Part shown: in pieces, positions 1 through 8,080 of the stretch
Layout of the letters: every line of letters starts with the position of its first letter
Numbering within the stretch: position 1 is the first letter of the stretch
NCBI GenBank assembly: GCA_937934645.1
Contig: CALGYZ010000086.1
Coordinates: 1 to 35,255, forward strand
Length of the DNA stretch: 35,255 nt
Source of the DNA: an uncultured Bacillaceae bacterium
GTDB lineage: Bacteria > Bacillota > Bacilli > Bacillales > Caldibacillaceae
Reading direction: 5' to 3'
Notes under the pieces: generated by a model
Seen by the model: the letters and a program-made list of their open reading frames with translations, nothing else
The model's database searches: none
Told to the model about the DNA's origin: nothing
Program-made: the position numbers and the translations under genes

Positions 1-91
1 TCGGTGCTTCCAGCGTTTCCCCTTCTTTCGGCATCCGGTCGATATATGTGATTAAATCCACCATATTCGAGCCGATCACTGCGATATCCAT
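1..91 (-). CDS. PfkB-family sugar kinase (ribokinase-like), N-terminal fragment
   Basis: Only the first 30 codons are inside the window; the rest lies to the left. The start ATG (complement of 89-91) sits behind an AAGGAGG ribosome site. The visible residues MDIAVIGSNMVDLITYIDR form the first beta strand and glycine turn of the ribokinase/PfkB fold, followed by the P-K-x-G-E-T stretch that is conserved just before the sugar-binding lid in ribokinases. Such enzymes phosphorylate a sugar with ATP in the cytosol. The substrate cannot be read from this fragment. Ribokinase is the nearest recognised type, but other PfkB sugar kinases share this start. Confidence 0.75.
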   Translation of the reverse strand, partial: MDIAVIGSNMVDLITYIDRMPKEGETLEAP

Positions 92-141
92 GAAATTTCC
101 TCCTTTTTCCGGTCCATGACCGTCGCTTCAATTTCATTATA

Positions 142-1295
142 CTACAGGATTTTTCCAAAATAATACGGTGGTTTGATGCCGTGATTGCGCAAGTTCACAG
201 ACGGAACAGTTGATTTTCCCTTTGGTTTCATGCATTTGACCAAGGCAAAAGCAAGCAAACCAAGCCCGAGGACAATGCCTTTTGTGATTTTCTTATGCTT
301 CTGCATTTTTACATAAATACTGCACTTCCGTTTCCAACCAGGATTGGACCCCCGCTCACGCAAACCGGTGCCCAGTCTGTAAAGATTGCTTTGATGCACA
401 CGGTTTGCCGGTTCGTTCTTGTATTGCGTCCGCGCAAAAAAGTTTGATCATCAGCCGGTCGGTAAAACGTGGAAAACGATCACCGAACCATTTGATCACC
501 CTTGACTGGGAACCGATGTACAGATCGCGGACCGGGTGTTCCGCAACATAAAGAATAGCTTCGGCTACGGCTTCAGGCAGATACATCATGGAAGTGTAAG
601 CCGGTTGTCAGCTAAGGTAATATTTGGCGTGTTTTGTGTAAGGTGTATCAATGCTTCCCGGATGAAGGAGGGTCACGGAAACCGGAATGTTTTCCCGTTC
701 CAGTTCCATCCGGAGGCTTTCGGTCCAACCGTGGACGGCAAATTTTGACGAAGCGTAGACGGTGGATCAGGGTGCCGCGGTCGCCGAACAAACTGTCGAC
801 ATTAATCAGGACACCGTGCTTTCCAGTCCGGGTAAAATGCCTGACCGCCGCCCTCGATCCATAAACAACGCCCCAAAAGTTCGTGTCAAATAACCGCATC
901 ATATCTTTTATCTCACATCGATCGCATAGCCGAAAACGGAAACGCCGGCATTATTCACCCATGTATCGAAGCCACCGAAGTGTTCTACGACTGTCCGAGC
1001 TATGTTCTCCACATCTTTTTCCACGCCGACATCCGCAATAACAGCAACCGCCTCTGTATCCTTCTCCCGCAATTCCCGGACAAGTTCTGCAAGCGCCTTT
1101 TCATTTTAGGCGGCGCAAACAACCTTAGCTCCTTTCCTCGCCGCCATCCGTGCTGTTTTCAGTCCGACCCCGCTCGTGGCCCCGGCAATAACGATTACCT
1201 GGTCTTTAAGTGATTTTAATTCTATGTTTTTTCCCGTACTGGCCGGTCAGGAATTTCAACAGCAGATTTTTTCCCGCGTACGTTTTTGTATCCAT
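142..1295 (-). pseudogene. Decayed short-chain dehydrogenase/reductase with C-terminal membrane tail
   Basis: Read from the ATG at 1295 (AAAGGA site upstream), one SDR protein of about 340 residues can be pieced together only by changing frame several times. Recognisable parts in order are the nucleotide loop G-A-T-S-G-V-G (about 1170), the N-N-A-G motif (about 950), the block MMRLFDTNFWGVVYGSRAAV (from 902), the catalytic Y-A-S-S-K (about 745), L-H-P-G-S-I-D-T (about 655), and a C-terminal part with A-E-A-I-L-Y-V-A-E-H-P and a hydrophobic segment near 270. A TAA at 1106-1108 interrupts the frame after V-V-C-A-A, and frameshifts lie near 1230, 920, 775 and 400. This matches the SDR subfamily of about 330-340 residues with a membrane-anchoring tail. 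It is a pseudogene, or a region with many sequencing errors; clean neighbours favour real decay. Confidence 0.85.
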
Positions 1296-1519
1296 CCGAT
1301 TATTCCTTTCTGTTCATTTTTTACCGGTTTTAGTATGGGTTGCCGGCCGTGAAACATGCACCGGAAAGACCCAGGGCGGTGAAGGATCCTGGTTATACGG
1401 CTAAATTATATTCATATAGTTTAATTTCGGAAAATATATCCGAAGATCCGACAAAAAATTCTTTCCGCGCCCGGAAACGCAGCCCGTCATGACCTCCGGA
1501 AACATCTTGCATAAAATAT

Positions 1520-1548
1520 TTGAAATGTTGAAGAAAAGGTGTTAAATT
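1520..1548 (+). promoter_or_regulatory. Probable sigma-A promoter of the HD-domain gene
   Basis: A -35 TTGAAA (1520-1525) is followed by exactly 17 bases and a -10 TAAATT (1543-1548). It lies 53 bases upstream of the start at 1602. The rest of the gap between the pseudogene and this gene (1296-1601) is AT-rich and shows no ORF with a ribosome site. Confidence 0.5.
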
Positions 1549-1601
1549 ATTAGACAATATATCTTTGGCAGTACGGAAATCATTGGTAAGGAGGGAAAAG
1601 A

Positions 1602-2141
1602 ATGGAAAGGAAAGTTACGTTGGAAATGTTGTTCCGTCATCCTATCGTGCAAAAATATATCCGTCGGTCCGGAATGGCCCATGCGATCTCTGTCAGCGAA
1701 CGGGCTTTTGACATTGCGGTAAAAACCGGAGTCAACCCCGATCTGGCGGCAAAAGCCGGATTTCTCCATGATATCGGCCATTATGAATGGTATACGGACG
1801 GTAAATGGGATTATCAAAAATACAGGGAAAACGATATTCATGCCATTAAAGGGGCAGCCCGGGCCCATAAACTGCTCGTACGCCTCGGTGAAGATCTCCA
1901 TCATGCCAAACAAATCGCCGTAGCCATCCTGCTCCATACGGATTCCTACTTACCTGAAGGACAGCTGAAGCTCACTCCTCTACAAAAAGTCGTGGCGCGA
2001 GCGGACACCGAAGATGAAGAGCCGGGTGGCGCCCATCACTACCGGAAAATCGACCCCGCAGAAGCCTTATCCCGGATTCAGACCCTTGACCGGAAAATTG
2101 ACCGTTTTTTTCAACTTGAAAAATTGAAAAAGTCTGGATAG
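1602..2141 (+). CDS. HD-domain phosphohydrolase-like protein
   Basis: This 179-residue cytosolic protein has the hallmarks of the HD metal-dependent phosphohydrolase superfamily: an early His in S-G-M-A-H-A (about 27), the F-L-H-D-I-G-H motif (54-60) that binds the metals, and a later H-T-D (about 114-116) that can supply the distal Asp. The ATG follows a strong AAGGAGG site with good spacing. HD proteins hydrolyse phosphate esters of nucleotides or related compounds; this subfamily has no substrate that I recognise. The gene appears to stand alone with its own promoter. The charged C-terminus (lysines and phenylalanines) has no clear domain. Confidence 0.8.
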   Translation: MERKVTLEMLFRHPIVQKYIRRSGMAHAISVSERAFDIAVKTGVNPDLAAKAGFLHDIGHYEWYTDGKWDYQKYRENDIHAIKGAARAHKLLVRLGEDLHHAKQIAVAILLHTDSYLPEGQLKLTPLQKVVARADTEDEEPGGAHHYRKIDPAEALSRIQTLDRKIDRFFQLEKLKKSG

Positions 2142-2232
2142 ATGTACATTTTTTCCGCAACATGATGAACCGGATCCCGCCGAATAGATGAGCACTTTCT
2201 CCGGCGGTTCTCCCTCCTGTTAATTTTCAATA

Positions 2233-2261
2233 TTTTCCTATTTTTTCGGATATGGTATGAT
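2233..2261 (+). promoter_or_regulatory. Probable extended -10 promoter
   Basis: A TG-G-TATGAT extended -10 (hexamer 2256-2261, TG at 2253-2254) lies 34 bases before the next start. The -35, TTTTCC (2233-2238, 17-base spacing), is poor, as is common for extended -10 promoters. Confidence 0.4.
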
Positions 2262-2294
2262 AAACACAACAGCCATTCAGGGGGAGGAAGAACG

Positions 2295-3080
2295 ATGGCA
2301 GGGAGAACGGTGACGGATCATCTCGACCGTACAGTGGAATATCCATACCCGCCGAAACGGATCGTTTCGCTTGTTCCGGGTATAACCGACACATTATTTT
2401 CTCTGGGACTCGGCAATCGGGTTGCCGGCCGCACCCGTTTTTGCGTCCATCCGCAGGGAGAAGTGGAAGGTATACCGAGAGTGGCAGGCACGAAAGATCT
2501 GAATCTGGAAAAAATCCGCAACGTGCGTCCGGAGCTTATTTTGGCGGAAAAGGAAGAAAATACGAAAGAAATGGTTGAACAGCTGGAAAAAGAGTTTCCC
2601 GTTTACGTATTTGAAATCCGTTCCGTGCATGATGCATACAACATGATTAATGACCTGGGGGACATCACTGGAACAAGTGAAAAAGCGGAAACCCTTATTG
2701 CGGATATTCAAGCGGGATTTTCCCGTCTGCCGGATTTCCGGGGCAAACGGTTTGCTTACTGCATTTGGAAAAAACCGTACATGGTCGTTGGCGGGGATAC
2801 ATACATCCAGTCGGTGTTTGAACTCATGGGCTTGGTCAACGCCTTTTCCGGCTTCGGCGACCGCTATCCCTCCGTAACAGAGGAAGATTTTCAAATGGCC
2901 GGTCTGGATTATTTGTTTTTGTCTACCGAACCGTTTCCCTTTAACGAAGAGCATGTCCGGAAGTTTGCGTCCATACTTCCGGATGTCAACGTAATGCTCT
3001 TAAATGGCGAAATGCTTTGGTACGGGCCGCGGATGCTGGAGGCGGCGGAGTATTTTTCCAGGGTTTTCATGAGAGTTTAA
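2295..3080 (+). CDS. BtuF-type helical-backbone metal/corrinoid receptor, no signal peptide
   Basis: The 261 residues match the class III solute-binding fold: T-V-T-D-H-L-D-R-T-V at the start, the conserved K-R-I-V-S-L-V-P-G-I-T-D-T-L block, A-G-R-T-R-F-C-V-H-P, then V-A-G-T-K-D-L-N-L-E-K-I and R-P-E-L-I-L-A. In this family (BtuF, YvrC, siderophore receptors) the protein normally captures a corrinoid or iron chelate outside the membrane for an ABC importer. Here no signal peptide or lipobox precedes the domain. The start has a GGGGAGGAAG site close upstream, so a missed export signal is unlikely. No permease or ATPase is adjacent. It may be a cytosolic ligand-binding protein. The ligand is unknown. 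Confidence 0.75.
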   Translation: MAGRTVTDHLDRTVEYPYPPKRIVSLVPGITDTLFSLGLGNRVAGRTRFCVHPQGEVEGIPRVAGTKDLNLEKIRNVRPELILAEKEENTKEMVEQLEKEFPVYVFEIRSVHDAYNMINDLGDITGTSEKAETLIADIQAGFSRLPDFRGKRFAYCIWKKPYMVVGGDTYIQSVFELMGLVNAFSGFGDRYPSVTEEDFQMAGLDYLFLSTEPFPFNEEHVRKFASILPDVNVMLLNGEMLWYGPRMLEAAEYFSRVFMRV

Positions 3081-3093
3081 CAGGGATATAAAA

Positions 3094-3135
3094 AACAGGT
3101 GTGTTCCAGGACATGAAACACACCTGTTCCTTCTT
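3094..3135. terminator. Bidirectional intrinsic terminator
   Basis: Twelve-base perfect arms (AACAGGTGTGTT at 3094-3105 and its complement at 3117-3128) enclose an 11-base loop. A T-rich run follows on the plus strand and an A-run precedes it, so it can end both convergent genes. Confidence 0.85.
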
Positions 3136-3136
3136 T

Positions 3137-3622
3137 TTACCGGGCACCATCAATTTTTTCGATTTTATAAACGTCACCGGTATGTTTGAAAATATATCGG
3201 GAATGATCCGAGTATTCATTTGTTTCATCGTTTTTATCCGTCACGCGGACACGCATTCTTGCTTCATAAATAAAATATTCCCCTTTTTTCGATTCAAGGA
3301 TTTCTTCATCGGAAAATTCGATATCGATCTTTTCCAGTTCCCGGCTTTTAATATTTTCATAGAGTTCGTCCATCGTCGCTGCGACATCATCGGGATTGAT
3401 CCACGTATTTTTGACGATTTGTTCCAGTTCTTTCTTTGAATCGACAATATTAATCTGGTTGAATTCTTCAATGACCTTTCTCGCTTCGGCCATTGCCTGT
3501 TTTTGTTCCTCTTCATTGAAATCAACAAAGCGCTTTTCTTCCTTTTTGTCCGCACCGCACGCCGTTAAAACCATTACGGTTATAATAATGATGAAAACCG
3601 AAAAAAATTTCTTGTTAACCAT
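3137..3622 (-). CDS. Small lipoprotein of unknown function
   Basis: The start is placed at the ATG of M-V-N-K-K-F (3622) because a GGAGG site lies 7 bases before it; an ATG four codons upstream has no such site. The N-terminus has lysines, a run of Ile/Val/Phe and the lipobox L-T-A-C, so the protein is probably exported and lipid-anchored on the outer face of the membrane. The rest is highly charged and Lys/Glu-rich, with possible helical segments, and ends in a beta-like part (Y-F-I-Y-E-A-R-M-R-V-R-V-T-D). I do not recognise the family. It is a single-gene unit sharing a terminator with the convergent gene. Confidence 0.75.
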   Translation of the reverse strand: MVNKKFFSVFIIIITVMVLTACGADKKEEKRFVDFNEEEQKQAMAEARKVIEEFNQINIVDSKKELEQIVKNTWINPDDVAATMDELYENIKSRELEKIDIEFSDEEILESKKGEYFIYEARMRVRVTDKNDETNEYSDHSRYIFKHTGDVYKIEKIDGAR

Positions 3623-3726
3623 AGACGCCTCCAAAAGTTCTTTTTTCTTCCATTATACCAATGACAGATCAAGTTGTAGAGAAAAAAGGCGGTTTTCCTC
3701 GGACTTTCCCGTAAAAACACGAAAAG

Positions 3727-3751
3727 AAAAAGCCGCCGGAAAAACGGCAGC
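3727..3751 (-). terminator. Intrinsic terminator of the met operon
   Basis: On the minus strand a GCUGCCG / CGGCGGC stem (3745-3751 with 3732-3738, one G-U pair) is followed by a U-run (3727-3731), directly after the stop of the M20 gene. Confidence 0.75.
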
Positions 3752-3752
3752 T

Positions 3753-4964
3753 TCAAACGCTGGCTTGTGCGTTTAATTTCGCTTTTTCAAAATCTTCCCG
3801 CACCCGTTTTAACAGTACGGCATCGGTTAACAGCCGGTGGCCGGTCAGGGCCAGCGCTTTTGCCCCGGTCAGGAGCGCCCGGTCGGCCTTTTCCGATTTT
3901 GCGGCTTCGCGGAACTCATCCGTATGGCCGACAAGCGAATCCGGACCGATTTTAATATATGGATGGGCGGCCGGCACGACATGGCTGATGTTTCCGGCAT
4001 CCGTGGAACCGGTCGGTTTCTTGTTTCCTTCTGTGACGTTCTCGCCGAGGGCGGTTAATTCTTCTTTAATGACTGCATCAAGGGTGGAGTTTAGCACAAA
4101 ATCTTTTACTTCATTTTGAAACCGTTCAATTTCCACTTTTGTGCTGGTCGCCAGGGCCGCCCCCTCCGCAATCTGCCGCACCCTTTTGGACACTTTCTCA
4201 CACCGGGCCCATGTCGCCGCCCGGATAAAGAAGCGGGCGGAGGCATATTCCGGAATAATGTTCGGTGCCTCGCCGCCGTTTGTAATAATGCCGTGGATGC
4301 GGACGTCATCCGGCAGCTGCTGGCGGAGGGCATTGATGCCGTTGAACAGCTGGATGACTGCATCGAGAGCATTGATCCCTTTTTCCGGAGACGCAGCGGC
4401 ATGGGCTGCTTTCCCAAAGAAGTGAAAATCCAGCGGGTCAACCGCCAGCGTCGGGCTCGTCGTGCTTGTTTGGCCCGACGGATGGATCATAAGGGCCGCA
4501 TCAATCCCTTCCGTCAGGCCGTGTTTGACAAAACTTCCCTTTGCCGAACCGTTCGGCCCGCCTTCCTCCGCCGGTGTGCCGAAGACGACCACTTCCCCGC
4601 CGGTTTGATGCACGACTTCCCCGAGGGCAACCGCGGCCGCCACGCTTATCGTGCCGATCAAATTATGGCCGCAGGCGTGCCCCAGCCCCGGCAGCGCATC
4701 GTACTCCGCCAAAAAAGCGATTTTCGGCCCGTCAATGCCGGAGGATCTCCGGGCAACGAAGGCGGTCTCGTGCCCGGCAACATTTTTCGTGACCTGGAAT
4801 CCGGCATCTTGTAAAAGATCCGTCAATGTTTTTGAGGCAAAATATTCTTCATTCCCGATTTCGGGCCGTTCGTGAATGGCATGGCTTGTTTGAATATATA
4901 GATCTTTTCTGCTTTTAATGTTTTCAATGATCGTTTCCCGTTGAATGTCTGTCCGGTTGTTCAT
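3753..4964 (-). CDS. M20-family amidohydrolase (AbgB/PM20D2-like)
   Basis: A 403-residue zinc peptidase-type enzyme. Visible motifs are H-x-R-P-E-I-G near residue 31, E-Y-D-A-L-P-G-L-G-H-A-C-G-H-N (87-101, metal-binding Asp and His residues), P-A-E-E-G-G (131-136, catalytic Glu pair) and G-S-T-D-A-G-N-I-S-H-V-V-P near the C-terminus. This subfamily hydrolyses amide bonds of N-acyl amino acids, dipeptides or aminobenzoyl-glutamate in the cytosol. The ATG at 4964 is chosen because the upstream ATG overlaps the AAGGGGG site. It is the last gene of the met operon, 15 bases after metQ, so an N-acyl-methionine or methionyl peptide is a reasonable substrate (inference). Confidence 0.85.
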   Translation of the reverse strand: MNNRTDIQRETIIENIKSRKDLYIQTSHAIHERPEIGNEEYFASKTLTDLLQDAGFQVTKNVAGHETAFVARRSSGIDGPKIAFLAEYDALPGLGHACGHNLIGTISVAAAVALGEVVHQTGGEVVVFGTPAEEGGPNGSAKGSFVKHGLTEGIDAALMIHPSGQTSTTSPTLAVDPLDFHFFGKAAHAAASPEKGINALDAVIQLFNGINALRQQLPDDVRIHGIITNGGEAPNIIPEYASARFFIRAATWARCEKVSKRVRQIAEGAALATSTKVEIERFQNEVKDFVLNSTLDAVIKEELTALGENVTEGNKKPTGSTDAGNISHVVPAAHPYIKIGPDSLVGHTDEFREAAKSEKADRALLTGAKALALTGHRLLTDAVLLKRVREDFEKAKLNAQASV

Positions 4965-4979
4965 CTTCATCCCCCTTGC

Positions 4980-5828
4980 TTATTCCGTAATATCCTCCAG
5001 TTCTTCTACCGGGATATCGACAACGACGGAACCGCCGTTTGTATCCTTTTTAATAACTTCAACGACTTCCGGATCATGGTAGATTTCAACGATTTTTTTG
5101 AACGTTTCATTTTCTTTGTCTTCCGTCCTTGCGGCGAAAATGTTAATGTACGGACGGGCGTTTGGATCGTCCGGATCTTCAAGGAAAATTGCATCCTCAT
5201 TCGGGACAAAGCCCGCCTGGCCGGCAACGCCGTTATTGATCACCGATGCGGCGACATCTTCCAATACCCGCGGTGTTTGCTGGGCAGTCATCGGAATGAT
5301 TTCGAGATCATGGGTGTTTTCTTCGATATCATCCAGTTCACCGAACAGGCCAAAGTCTTCTTTTAATTTAATCAATCCAGCGGACTCCAACAGTTTCAAT
5401 GCCCGGGCCTGGTTGGACGGATCGTCCGGAATGGCGATTTTTGCCCCCTTCGGAATCTCGTTTACATCATCGTATTGGCTTGAGTACAGTCCCATCGGCG
5501 CAATGACCGTTGTTCCGATCGGGACAATGTCGAGATTATGTTCTTCCGTAAACTGATTTAAAAACGCAATATGCTGGAAGGCATTCAAGTCAATTTCCCC
5601 TTGCGCCAAAGCCTGGTTCGGCAGCGTATAATCGGAAAACTCGATCAATTCAATTTCAATGCCTTCCGCGACCGCTTTTTCCTTAATAATGGCCCAGTAC
5701 TGGCCGTCGGTTCCGGTCACCCCGATTTTGACGGTTTCCTTTTCTCCGGCTCCCGTTTGCCCGGAGCAGGCTGCTAAAACGGAAAGAACAAGAACGATGA
5801 GTACGGTATGAAATAATTTTTTTACCAT
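4980..5828 (-). CDS. metQ: Methionine ABC transporter substrate-binding lipoprotein
   Basis: The 282-residue protein starts at ATG 5828 behind AGAGGTGAT. It has a lipoprotein signal ending in V-L-A-A-C, then the NlpA/MetQ family core: V-K-I-G-V-T-G-T-D-G-Q-Y-W, L-P-N-Q-A-L-A-Q-G-E-I-D-L-N-A-F-Q-H, I-A-I-P-D-D-P-S-N-Q-A-R-A-L and the C-terminal Y-I-N-I-F-A-A-R. MetQ binds D- or L-methionine outside the membrane and delivers it to MetI/MetN. Length and order (metN-metI-metQ) match the Bacillus metNPQ operon. Confidence 0.93.
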   Translation of the reverse strand: MVKKLFHTVLIVLVLSVLAACSGQTGAGEKETVKIGVTGTDGQYWAIIKEKAVAEGIEIELIEFSDYTLPNQALAQGEIDLNAFQHIAFLNQFTEEHNLDIVPIGTTVIAPMGLYSSQYDDVNEIPKGAKIAIPDDPSNQARALKLLESAGLIKLKEDFGLFGELDDIEENTHDLEIIPMTAQQTPRVLEDVAASVINNGVAGQAGFVPNEDAIFLEDPDDPNARPYINIFAARTEDKENETFKKIVEIYHDPEVVEVIKKDTNGGSVVVDIPVEELEDITE

Positions 5829-5849
5829 GGACAATCACCTCTATCATTT

Positions 5850-6512
5850 TTATCTTCGTAAAAATAATCTGGCAAGCTTGTTTCCGATCCACTGGGCAAG
5901 CTGGACGAGTACGATTAAAATGACAACGGTGACGAACATGACGGACGTATCAAAACGCTGGTAACCGTAAGTGATGGCGATATGCCCGAGCCCGCCGCCC
6001 CCGACCGTTCCGGCCATGGCGGAAAAGTCGATTAAACTGATTGTAATGAACGTCAGCCCTAAAATAAGCGGTCCGATCGCTTCCGGAATGATGATGTCAA
6101 AGATGATCCGGATCGGGCTTGCCCCCATCGCTTTCGCAGCTTCGATAATGCCCGGGTCAATGGAGACGAGATTATTTTCCACAACCCTAGCGATGGAAAA
6201 GGACGCAACAATCGTCATCGGAAAGATGGCCGCCGCTGTTCCGATTGTCGTGCCGACGACCGCCCGGGTGAGCGGTGCGATGGCGACAAGGAAAATAATG
6301 AACGGTACCGGCCGGATGAGATTAATAACAAAGTTTAACACCGTATAGATGAACCGGTTTTCCAGAAAATTTCCTTTCCTTGTGACGTAAAGCAAAAGTC
6401 CGAGGCTGATCCCGATGACCGATGAGAACAGTAAAGTGAAAAATACTATTGTTACAGTTTCTCCTGTCGCTTCCAAAATCCGTGGCCAAAATGTGTTCCA
6501 GTCAACTTTCAT
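5850..6512 (-). CDS. metI: Methionine ABC transporter permease
   Basis: A 220-residue membrane protein with about five hydrophobic segments and the inner-membrane permease EAA-type loop E-A-A-K-A-M-G-A-S-P-x-R-I (about residues 130-142). The start ATG at 6512 has an AAGGAGG site 9 bases upstream that lies inside the end of metN. The two genes overlap by 11 bases, which suggests translational coupling. The protein is called MetP in Bacillus subtilis. It forms the channel of the methionine importer with MetN and MetQ. Confidence 0.93.
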   Translation of the reverse strand: MKVDWNTFWPRILEATGETVTIVFFTLLFSSVIGISLGLLLYVTRKGNFLENRFIYTVLNFVINLIRPVPFIIFLVAIAPLTRAVVGTTIGTAAAIFPMTIVASFSIARVVENNLVSIDPGIIEAAKAMGASPIRIIFDIIIPEAIGPLILGLTFITISLIDFSAMAGTVGGGGLGHIAITYGYQRFDTSVMFVTVVILIVLVQLAQWIGNKLARLFLRR

Positions 6513-7527
6513 ATGTATCAACCTCCTTGATCTGGATAAACTTTTCCAATTCCCCGGTCACCTTTTTTACTTCTTCGTCCTTCCCTTTCAATTCCACGAT
6601 TAAGTGACCGAACAGTTCGCCTCCGAGGTCGCTGATATTGCCGTTTAAAATGTTCACCTCAACGTCATAACGTTTGGCAATTCTCGACAGGACGGGCTGT
6701 TTGACCGGTTCACCACGGAAAGCCAGTCGGTAGAGCTTTTTGGTCCCGTTTTTCCGTAGCTCTTCCAACAGCACCGGGGAAAGGCTGTCATTTATGACGG
6801 AACTGATGAAGTTTTTCGTCGTTTTCGTCTGCGGGTTGGAAAAAATATCCGCCACCGCTCCTTCTTCGATGACTTGACCGTTCTCCATCACCGCCACCCG
6901 GTCGCAGATATCACGGATGACATTCATTTCATGGGTGATGAGTAAAATCGTGACATCCAATTCTTCGTTGATCTTTTTTAACAGCTGCAATATTTCATTT
7001 GTCGTTTCCGGATCCAACGCAGAGGTTGCTTCGTCGCAAATTAAAATTTCCGGTGATGTCGCTAGTGCCCGGGCGATCCCGACCCGTTGTTTTTGGCCGC
7101 CGGACAAACTTTCCGGATAGTCGTTTGCCTGATCCTCCAGGCCGACAAACCTGAGCAACTCCTTCACCCGCTTTTTCCTTTCCGCTTTCGGCCATCCGGC
7201 CAGCTTTAACGGATAGGCGATATTGCCAAAAACCGTTCGGGAATTAAACAGGTGAAAGTGCTGGAAAATCATGCCGATTTTGCGGCGGAGCTTCCGCAGT
7301 TCTTTTTCCGAAAGATCGTTGATGACCCGGTCTTGGATGATGACCTTTCCGGTGTCAGGTTTTTCCAAAAGGTTCACCATCCGAAGTAGCGTGCTTTTTC
7401 CGGCGCCGCTGAAACCGATAATGCCGAAGATTTCCCCTTTCCGGATCGTTAAACTGACATCTTTTACCGCATGGACTTCCCGGCTTTTCGTCCGGAACGT
7501 TTTATTGACCTGTTGAAACGTAATCAT
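6502..7527 (-). CDS. metN: Methionine ABC transporter ATP-binding protein with NIL sensor domain
   Basis: The 341 residues contain Walker A (G-F-S-G-A-G-K-S-T, about 37-45), signature L-S-G-G-Q-K-Q-R, Walker B I-L-I-C-D-E-A-T-S-A-L-D and the switch His (L-L-I-T-H-E-M). After about residue 245 comes the ferredoxin-like NIL domain, where methionine binding inhibits transport in the E. coli homologue. It is the first gene of the operon, preceded by GGGGGA and, further upstream, a SAM-I riboswitch that should shut transcription off when SAM is plentiful. Confidence 0.95.
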   Translation of the reverse strand: MITFQQVNKTFRTKSREVHAVKDVSLTIRKGEIFGIIGFSGAGKSTLLRMVNLLEKPDTGKVIIQDRVINDLSEKELRKLRRKIGMIFQHFHLFNSRTVFGNIAYPLKLAGWPKAERKKRVKELLRFVGLEDQANDYPESLSGGQKQRVGIARALATSPEILICDEATSALDPETTNEILQLLKKINEELDVTILLITHEMNVIRDICDRVAVMENGQVIEEGAVADIFSNPQTKTTKNFISSVINDSLSPVLLEELRKNGTKKLYRLAFRGEPVKQPVLSRIAKRYDVEVNILNGNISDLGGELFGHLIVELKGKDEEVKKVTGELEKFIQIKEVDTYES

Positions 7528-7626
7528 GCTGATTCCCCCAGTATATAGAATAGTATACTAATTGGAAAACTTGGATTTACCGTGCATCAGATCCCGTACC
7601 GCCCTTACTTGGCTTTGAAGGTCAAA

Positions 7627-7674
7627 TAAAAAACCTCTCATCTTATCCGGCAAAGGGAAATAAGATGAGAGGTT
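7627..7674 (-). terminator. Riboswitch-controlled terminator
   Basis: Fifteen-base perfect arms (AACCTCTCATCTTAT at 7632-7646 and its complement at 7660-7674) are followed on the minus strand by a run of U. It is the OFF hairpin of the SAM-I switch. Confidence 0.92.
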
Positions 7675-7817
7675 ATGTCCATAACCCGTCTCATTCTTAT
7701 CTCCCAAGCCAGCCGGATCGTTCGCTGACTTGCAGGAATTGGCACAGTGCTTTCCATAAGAAAGCCCGCTGCCGAGGCTTCATTGGGCCAGTCCCTCCAC
7801 CTGCTCTTGATAAGAAT
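7627..7817 (-). promoter_or_regulatory. SAM-I (S-box) riboswitch of the met operon
   Basis: The minus strand carries the S-box core: P1 arm AUUCUUAUC (7809-7817), then AAGAGCAGGUGGAGGGACUG, GCCCAAUGAAGCC, the central stems, and P1 closing arm GAUAAGAAU (7693-7701). The expression platform follows. A terminator hairpin (7632-7674) competes with a long antiterminator built from AUAAGA-AUGAGA-GGUUAUG and CAUAACC-UCUCAU-CUUAU. With SAM bound, P1 holds the first antiterminator arm and transcription stops. No gene lies between 7528 and 8080; apart from this switch, its promoter and a terminator I see nothing in that stretch. Confidence 0.95.
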
Positions 7818-7848
7818 GTTATCGCACGTATGAAATTTTGTTTTATCA

Positions 7849-7877
7849 ATTATATATCGAAAAAAATGATCTGTCAA
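7849..7877 (-). promoter_or_regulatory. Consensus sigma-A promoter of the met operon
   Basis: On the minus strand there is TTGACA (7872-7877), a 17-base spacer, and TATAAT (7849-7854): both hexamers are perfect. Transcription would start about 25 bases before the S-box P1. Such a strong promoter fits control by termination rather than by initiation. Confidence 0.92.
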
Positions 7878-8037
7878 CTGTTTTTTATAAAATTTTTCCA
7901 TTTAGCGTCATTCTAACTATGGATAATGCATAAAAAGGCTTTTCGTCCTATATCGCTCCTGTATTTTTACACTCCCCTTTATATCCTTCTTCTGACAGAA
8001 ATACCGGGGAAAGAATAATTCATCCGGAGGGTGCTGT

Positions 8038-8078
8038 AAAAAAGCCGTCCGGCCGGGATTTTCCCGGTCCGGGACGGC
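8038..8078 (-). terminator. Intrinsic terminator of the GntR-ABC operon
   Basis: A GC-rich hairpin (GCCGTCC arms at 8072-8078 and 8044-8050, with an inner CCGGGA/TCCCGG stem) is followed on the minus strand by a U-run at 8038-8043, just after the permease stop. Confidence 0.88.
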
Positions 8079-8080
8079 AT

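Noticed and set aside
2170..2210. CCGCCG...CGGCGG inverted repeat after the HD-domain gene
   Set aside because: The loop is long and no T-run follows, so it was not called a terminator.
4106..4814. Long open frames opposite the M20 gene
   Set aside because: They are mirror frames of a GC-rich coding region; motifs and ribosome site support only the minus-strand gene.
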